64,000 nucleotides of DNA, taken from positions 1 through 64,000 of the forward strand of contig CAZVLQ010000004.1 of assembly GCA_964628185.1 (NCBI GenBank), read 5' to 3'. How positions within the stretch are numbered: the first letter of the stretch is position 1; every line of letters begins with the position of its first letter. The position numbers were made by a program, and so were the translations under genes. The notes under the pieces were generated by a model. It saw nothing but the letters and a program-made list of their open reading frames with translations, ran no database searches and was not told the origin of the DNA. This stretch comes from CAZVLQ01 sp964628185 (GTDB taxonomy: Bacteria; Pseudomonadota; Zetaproteobacteria; Mariprofundales; Mariprofundaceae). Below, one piece after another: positions 60,052-64,000 of this stretch.

Positions 60052-61007
60052 CCCGCAGACGGGAACTTCTGAACCCTGTGATTGCCCCAGTCGGCGACAT
60101 ACACATTGCCTTGCGTATCCACGGCGACGCCGGTGGGGCCGGAGAAATGCCCCGGTTTGTTGCCGCTTTCTCCCCATGCGGCAAGAAAGCGGCCGCCGGC
60201 GTCAAAATGCTGGATGCGGTTGTTGTAGAAATCGCCCACGAACAATGATCCGTCGCGGGCCACGGCAATACCCGCCGCGACGCGGAAACGTCCGCCCCAC
60301 AGACCCAGTCCGCCGATGCTTTGCAGAAAACGGCCGTCGGTATCGAATACCTGCACGCGATTGTTGTACGCATCGGACACATAGATGCGGTTATTCGACC
60401 CGATGCTGATGCGCGAGGGATAATAAAATTCACTCCGGCGCATGGTCGGCAGCAGGAAGTTGACAGCCGAGAGGACGACATTGACCTTGCCCTTCTTTCC
60501 CCACGCCCGGATAAAGCGTCCGTCAGGCGTAAATTTCTGGATGCGGTGGTGGTATTCATCCACGACATACACAAATCCTTTCGAATCCACCGCAATATCC
60601 GCCGGTACGTCAAACGCCCCGGAGCCGTCTCCCGCTTTTCCCCAGGCATCAAGCAATTTTCCCTTGCTGTTGAAACGGAAGATCCGATCCAGGTCGAAAT
60701 CCGTCACCCAGATGCCGCCGTCCGGTCCTATGCCGATTCCACCGGGCTTTTCAAACAGGTTCCGGCCAAAGGCGCGAAGGAATGTTCCGTGCGCATCGAA
60801 TTCCTGCACCCGCCGGTTACGCACATCGGTGACATACACGAGGCCCTGTTGATCCACCGCGACATCAAAGGGCTCGTTGAACTGACCCGGCAGGCTGCCC
60901 TTGCCGCCCCATGTTTGCGCGTTCGGGGTTGCACTTGTACAGGCGGTGAGCAGAACTGCAAGGAATAGTCCGAACAGCTTCGGCGATATCAGTCTCGAAA
61001 ATATCAT
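60003..61007 (-). CDS. NHL-repeat lipoprotein
   Basis: The 334-residue product has a lipoprotein signal ending LLTAC (about C23) and five or six NHL repeats forming a beta-propeller; typical units are GLVYVTDVRNRRVQEFD and GSLFVGDFYNNRIQHFD. NHL propellers bind proteins or small ligands in the periplasm or at the outer membrane. It is the last gene of a six-gene operon behind a mer-type promoter and overlaps the HMA gene by four bases. The 3' end overlaps the SulP gene on the other strand by 49 bases. Confidence 0.8.
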   Translation of the reverse strand: MIFSRLISPKLFGLFLAVLLTACTSATPNAQTWGGKGSLPGQFNEPFDVAVDQQGLVYVTDVRNRRVQEFDAHGTFLRAFGRNLFEKPGGIGIGPDGGIWVTDFDLDRIFRFNSKGKLLDAWGKAGDGSGAFDVPADIAVDSKGFVYVVDEYHHRIQKFTPDGRFIRAWGKKGKVNVVLSAVNFLLPTMRRSEFYYPSRISIGSNNRIYVSDAYNNRVQVFDTDGRFLQSIGGLGLWGGRFRVAAGIAVARDGSLFVGDFYNNRIQHFDAGGRFLAAWGESGNKPGHFSGPTGVAVDTQGNVYVADWGNHRVQKFPSAGQEAKRLNSASERRKS

Positions 61008-61309
61008 TGGCGCGTGATGCCGCGGGCGGTAAAGCCGGCCTTCTTCACGGCGGTCTTCAATGCCGCATCATCTACCTGCACGTCCGGTTTCAGGCGCACA
61101 ATAGCCTTGCCGCTCTTCATGTTGATTTCGACGCCTTCAACGCCAGCGATCTTTTTCAGATGCTTCTCCAGCCCATAGGCGCAGAAGGGGCAGGAAAGGC
61201 CATCCACCCGAATGGTGGCGGACGGCTCGCTCGCGTCTTGTGCAAATACGGATGTGACGGGTGCTGCCAGTAGCAGCCCGGTCATCAATAATAATCGTAG
61301 TATTCTCAT
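61004..61309 (-). CDS. Periplasmic HMA-domain metal-binding protein (MerP-like)
   Basis: The 101-residue product has a signal peptide (ending VFA-Q near 23) and a heavy-metal-associated domain with GLSCPFC (C40, C43), the GMxCxxC loop of MerP and CopZ. It could pick up Hg(II), Cu(I) or Cd(II) in the periplasm. Its SCPF loop differs from the MerP loop (TCxxC). TAGGAGGT stands just before the ATG at 61309; the longer frame lacks one. It is in an operon with a Hg-type MerR, but no MerT or MerA is seen. Confidence 0.85.
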   Translation of the reverse strand: MRILRLLLMTGLLLAAPVTSVFAQDASEPSATIRVDGLSCPFCAYGLEKHLKKIAGVEGVEINMKSGKAIVRLKPDVQVDDAALKTAVKKAGFTARGITRQ

Positions 61310-61320
61310 TGCCGTACCTC

Positions 61321-62238
61321 CTAAAAAAAGAAATTCCAGCGGAAGCCCGCCGTCCAGACCCAGTCCGATTCCAGGGTCGTGCCGTTCAGATTCTGCACGG
61401 CGGGAATCTGAATGGCTGTCTCCAGCACGAAACGATCCGTGACATACTGTAGTCCCGGCGCAAGATTCCATGTCAGGCCGCCGCTGTTGGCGTCGGTGAC
61501 GCCTGAATCCCTGTTTTTGCCGTTCCAGATCAGGTTGGACTCCAGCACGACATAGACAAAAGCGGGTACGCCGGTATTTTCAAGCGTGCGCGGGAATATT
61601 CGGTATTGAAACGAGGCATCCGCTCTCGCTTCATCGCCGAAGGTGAATCCCGAAGCCTCGGTGTTAAACCGGTATTTGGCCGCTGCGTCAAACTCCCAAT
61701 CCAGCGTTTGCCGGGTGACGGCCACACCCAGAAACGTATCCCAGGAGCCCGAACCGGGTTGCAGGATACGCGGAACCAGGCCGAATGCATCCGTCCGGGA
61801 GTGTGAGCCCGTGGGTGTTTTCAGGCCCGCGAACGGCGCAATGCGCAAGGTGTCGCCGGGCTTATCCACCTGAATTACGGTATAGCGGCCAAAGAACAAG
61901 GCGTCACCAATGCCCTGCGCATCGCGCCGGATGCGTGCACCGTTCACGGTTTTGTCCAGGCGCTTGTCCACATAGGGCAACACCCCAAACAGGGCCAGTT
62001 TTGGAGTTGCGCCGAAGGCCAGCACCACGGGGGCCGCGGTGACATTCAGTACCCGGCCTGCCGACGTGGCATCCCCTGATTTTCGCGTCAGCTTGACCTG
62101 ACTGCGCAAAATGCTCATGCCATCGGCGACGGGCAGAGCGCTGTTGAAGGTGATTGGACCCGCTTGAGCAGGAACGGCAAGTCCGATCAGGCCCGTAACA
62201 AGCCCAATGAAGAACACATCACGCATCACAAATGCCAT
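61321..62238 (-). CDS. Outer-membrane barrel protein 1 (MetA-pathway phenol-degradation-like)
   Basis: The 305-residue product has a signal peptide (ending AQA-G) and a beta-barrel pattern with a C-terminal aromatic run (GFRWNFFF). Blocks such as ITFNSALPVADGM, LFGVLPYVDKRLD and GIGDALFFGRYTV resemble the PF13557-type barrel family, whose members are found in metal and aromatic-compound operons. It probably moves or senses a small solute. A second barrel of like kind is just upstream. ATG 62226 is an alternative start that overlaps the previous stop. Confidence 0.7.
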   Translation of the reverse strand: MAFVMRDVFFIGLVTGLIGLAVPAQAGPITFNSALPVADGMSILRSQVKLTRKSGDATSAGRVLNVTAAPVVLAFGATPKLALFGVLPYVDKRLDKTVNGARIRRDAQGIGDALFFGRYTVIQVDKPGDTLRIAPFAGLKTPTGSHSRTDAFGLVPRILQPGSGSWDTFLGVAVTRQTLDWEFDAAAKYRFNTEASGFTFGDEARADASFQYRIFPRTLENTGVPAFVYVVLESNLIWNGKNRDSGVTDANSGGLTWNLAPGLQYVTDRFVLETAIQIPAVQNLNGTTLESDWVWTAGFRWNFFF

Positions 62239-63080
62239 TCCAGTTCCAGTTTGGCCCGGTAATCGGTTTTGGTCTGGATGCCGTTAAGGTTGCTGAAAAC
62301 AGGAAGCTGTACACCCGCCTTGATTGCAAAGTTACGCACGGTCCACATAAAGCCTGGCGACAAAAAGAGTTCCGTGCCGCCGTCATTGACCAGAGACACG
62401 CCGTCCAGACTGCCATGCCGACCATATTCACCGTTTAATTCCAGCAACCATACCATATCCGGTTTGAGGTATTCCGGCATGGTTGGTCGCCAACCTGCCA
62501 CCAGATCAATCAACACCTTGTCTCCCACCTTTTTCCCGCCGCTGTGCCCGTTGCGGCGATAACGAATGCTCGCCCAGCGATACCATTTGAGACTTTCATG
62601 ACCATAAGTAAGACCCAGAATGACATCGGTGGTGCCGGCGCCGAGTGCTGGCTTCGTGACGGTGGGTGCACCTTGTTTGGATGTGTCGAACTTCACTTTC
62701 AGCAGCGCAGCCATTGAATCTACCACGCCGGGAGCATCCTTGTGCCAAAAACGGTACTTGGTGAATAAACGCAAATCTCCCAGTCCGTTGGCCTGTCCAT
62801 AGCTATTCTCCTTGAATGTCCATGGCAATTCGGTACCGACCGTCAAATCGGCGTTGATGCCGTAAGCGACGTTGAGGAAGCCCAGGTCCTGACCGCGTGT
62901 GCTGGCTGATTGACTGGCATCCAGTTCAGGCGATATTTCCACGCCACCCTCGTAGATAACATGTGGACCCAACCCGAAAACCGGGTCATGCGCCATAGCA
63001 TCCCGGGGCATTGCCAGCAATAACAGGCCAGCAGCCATCATGCATGCGGATTTGCCACCTATTGAGATTTTTCCGAACAC
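62226..63080 (-). CDS. Outer-membrane barrel protein 2
   Basis: The 284-residue product has a signal peptide (ending AMA-H near 30), then HDPVFGLGPHVIYEGGVEIS and repeated amphipathic strands (GDLRLFTKYRFWHKD, MWTVRNFAIKAGVQLPVF), and ends ELEWHL. It appears related to the next barrel (shared pattern QLPVFSNLNGIQT against QIPAVQNLNGTTL near the C-terminus), so the two may have arisen by duplication. HDPVFGLGPH could bind metal. It overlaps merR by one base. Confidence 0.7.
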   Translation of the reverse strand: MFGKISIGGKSACMMAAGLLLLAMPRDAMAHDPVFGLGPHVIYEGGVEISPELDASQSASTRGQDLGFLNVAYGINADLTVGTELPWTFKENSYGQANGLGDLRLFTKYRFWHKDAPGVVDSMAALLKVKFDTSKQGAPTVTKPALGAGTTDVILGLTYGHESLKWYRWASIRYRRNGHSGGKKVGDKVLIDLVAGWRPTMPEYLKPDMVWLLELNGEYGRHGSLDGVSLVNDGGTELFLSPGFMWTVRNFAIKAGVQLPVFSNLNGIQTKTDYRAKLELEWHL

Positions 63081-63496
63081 TAGGAGACCTCCTGGTCATC
63101 GGATTTATCCAGACTGTCCATAATCGGACACGTCTTCAGTGATCCTTTGCCGGGACAGGCATTCACAAGCGGGATTAGTGCTTCCCGCATGCGCTCAAGG
63201 TCATGAATCTTCTGTTCAATATCCTCAAAATGGCTGGTTGCCATGGCGCTGACTTCGGCACAGCTCGCGTCCTGCTCTCCCTGCAAGGCCAGCAGGGCTG
63301 TGATCTGCTTCAGGGAAAAACCCAGTTCCTGGGCCCGTTTCACGAAGCGGATGCGCCGTACCGCTTCATCATCAAACAGGCGGTAGCCGCTCGGCGAACG
63401 GACGGCTCTGGGAAGCAGGCCGCGGCGTTCGTAGTAGAGCACGGTCTGCACGTTCACGCCCGCGGCCTTGGCGACCCAGCCTACGGTCCGGTTCAT
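63080..63496 (-). CDS. merR: MerR-family regulator, Hg(II)-type cysteine set
   Basis: The 138-residue product has a MerR winged helix (VGWVAKAAGVNVQTVLYYE), a dimer helix, and cysteines C79, C114 and C123. These have the same spacing as the Hg(II) ligands C82, C117 and C126 of Tn501 MerR. The last two lie in NACPGKGSLKTCPIM. MerR binds between -35 and -10 of a 19-base-spaced promoter and switches it on when metal binds. Here it is the second gene of the operon it is expected to control, not divergent. ATG 63496 is chosen because the longer frame has an unrelated tail. Confidence 0.85.
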   Translation of the reverse strand: MNRTVGWVAKAAGVNVQTVLYYERRGLLPRAVRSPSGYRLFDDEAVRRIRFVKRAQELGFSLKQITALLALQGEQDASCAEVSAMATSHFEDIEQKIHDLERMREALIPLVNACPGKGSLKTCPIMDSLDKSDDQEVS

Positions 63497-63506
63497 GTCG
63501 CCGCTC

Positions 63507-63770
63507 TCAGCCGCGACCGATGCCGGCGGCGATGAGGGTATCGGCGTCCACGCCCCGGCCGGCACAGCAATCCGCCAGCCTGCCGTCTATGGCGACGGCC
63601 GGGATGGAACGCACCCCCAGCGCTTCCGCCCGCTTTGCAACCTGTGCATCGTGCATATCCAGTACGGTGATCTCGCAATCATCACAGGCCAGGCGTTCAA
63701 CCAGCGCCACGGCTTCGTTGCAGACGGGGCATCCCGAGCTGAAGACTTCGATGTTTCGCTTTCTGTTCAT
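63507..63770 (-). CDS. Thioredoxin-like small protein (CPVC)
   Basis: The 87-residue product has a minimal thioredoxin/glutaredoxin fold: IEVFSSGCPVCNEAV with C14 and C17, CEITVLDMHDAQVA, the cis-proline in GVRSIPAVAIDG, and an additional cysteine pair (ADCCAGRG). It may reduce or carry metal-thiolates, or serve as a redox-active disulfide protein. AAGGAGG precedes the ATG. It is the first gene behind the mer-type promoter and 10 bases before merR. Confidence 0.8.
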   Translation of the reverse strand: MNRKRNIEVFSSGCPVCNEAVALVERLACDDCEITVLDMHDAQVAKRAEALGVRSIPAVAIDGRLADCCAGRGVDADTLIAAGIGRG

Positions 63771-63804
63771 GATTCAACCTCCTTGGCTTCTTGTCATGCT
63801 CAAA

Positions 63805-63835
63805 GCATAAACCCTATACCAAGGTATGGAGTCAA
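63805..63835 (-). promoter_or_regulatory. mer-type promoter-operator with 19-bp spacer
   Basis: On the minus strand TTGACT (63835-63830) and TTATGC (63810-63805) are 19 bases apart. The spacer reads CCATACC TT GGTATAGG, an imperfect dyad, with the TTGACTCCATACC start typical of MerR-controlled promoters. The long spacer needs MerR to untwist it. Confidence 0.85.
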
Positions 63836-63866
63836 GCCCCCGCGGTTCCAGGTGAGCATTACGGGC

Positions 63867-64000
63867 TCAGGAACCACGCGGTGTGCTGTCATGGCGCAGC
63901 AGCAGGGGACCGCGCATATCGCTCATCCACCAGCCCAGTCCGCCAAACATCACGGTCATCAGCAGGAAACTGCCCTGCGTGAGCAACATCATGGCGGCAG
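63867..64000 (-). CDS. 3' end of a small membrane protein (partial)
   Basis: The minus-strand frame is open to the right edge and ends at 63869-63867. The visible part reads AAMMLLTQGSFLLMTVMFGG, then LGWWMSDMRGPLLLRH and DSTPRGS: one membrane helix and a short tail. It may be the end of a longer protein beyond the window. It lies upstream of the mer-type promoter in the same direction, so it belongs to another transcript. No family is recognisable. Confidence 0.5.
   Translation of the reverse strand, partial: AAMMLLTQGSFLLMTVMFGGLGWWMSDMRGPLLLRHDSTPRGS

Overview
This 64 kb window is a bacterial chromosome segment with dense, mostly operonic gene packing and no rRNA, tRNA, CRISPR array or intact insertion sequence that I can see. 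The gene content (LolA, FadL-type and other outer-membrane barrels, MiaE, a cbb3-type oxidase, a diheme c4-type cytochrome, BatABCD, RNase J) points to a respiratory Gram-negative proteobacterium. The many small c-type cytochromes around a cbb3-type oxidase, next to a periplasmic diheme c4 protein, would fit a chemolithotroph such as an iron oxidiser of the Zetaproteobacteria. That placement is inference; no single marker here proves it.

Layout. (1) 1-9.7 kb is an accessory region: the 3' end of a type III modification gene, a PDDEXK nuclease (YhcG/DUF1016) gene, an AlbA_2/RecG-like gene, a tiny minus-strand gene with an SSAIEG motif, the type III Res subunit, a nucleotidyltransferase-fold gene flanked by REP-like repeats, an AAA/DUF4143 ATPase and a DUF4236-TPR protein. 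(2) 9.8-25.9 kb is mostly housekeeping: glycosyltransferase, MiaE, a LexA/UmuD-like protease with a Y-family polymerase, a DeaD-type helicase, a HAD phosphatase, DUF1614, PyrE, RNase J, FtsK, LolA, a FadL-family barrel, RarA and a CPA2 antiporter. (3) 26-44.9 kb is a large respiratory island around CcoN (29704) and CcoO (31214). It also holds five additional mono- or diheme c cytochromes, a CcoS-like and a CcoG protein, two 4-TM half-CcoN-like proteins, a membrane-anchored SUMF1-fold protein, a spermidine-synthase/MFS fusion and at least seven micro-proteins of 30-61 residues. (4) 45-53.7 kb has a GT39-like membrane protein and the moxR-DUF58-DUF4381-batA-batB-batC-batD operon. (5) 53.7-56.2 kb is a nitric-oxide response unit: an NsrR-like Rrf2 regulator divergent from two truncated haemoglobins (one membrane anchored), followed by a ferredoxin-reductase. 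(6) 56.2-60 kb has GpmI and a SulP-STAS-cNMP transporter. (7) 60-63.9 kb is a six-gene minus-strand operon behind a textbook mer-type promoter: thioredoxin-like protein, Hg-type MerR, two outer-membrane barrels, an HMA protein and an NHL lipoprotein.

Working together: the island in (3) looks like a high-affinity O2-reducing terminal branch fed by c4-type and membrane-anchored cytochromes, with its own maturation factors. The NO-detoxifying unit would protect such an oxidase, and the MerR operon handles a thiophilic metal or a related thiol stress. No stretch longer than about 290 bases lacks a gene. The longer gaps (25953-26204, 28891-29175, 7287-7499) hold promoter-like elements, unrecognised leader sequence and REP-like repeats respectively.
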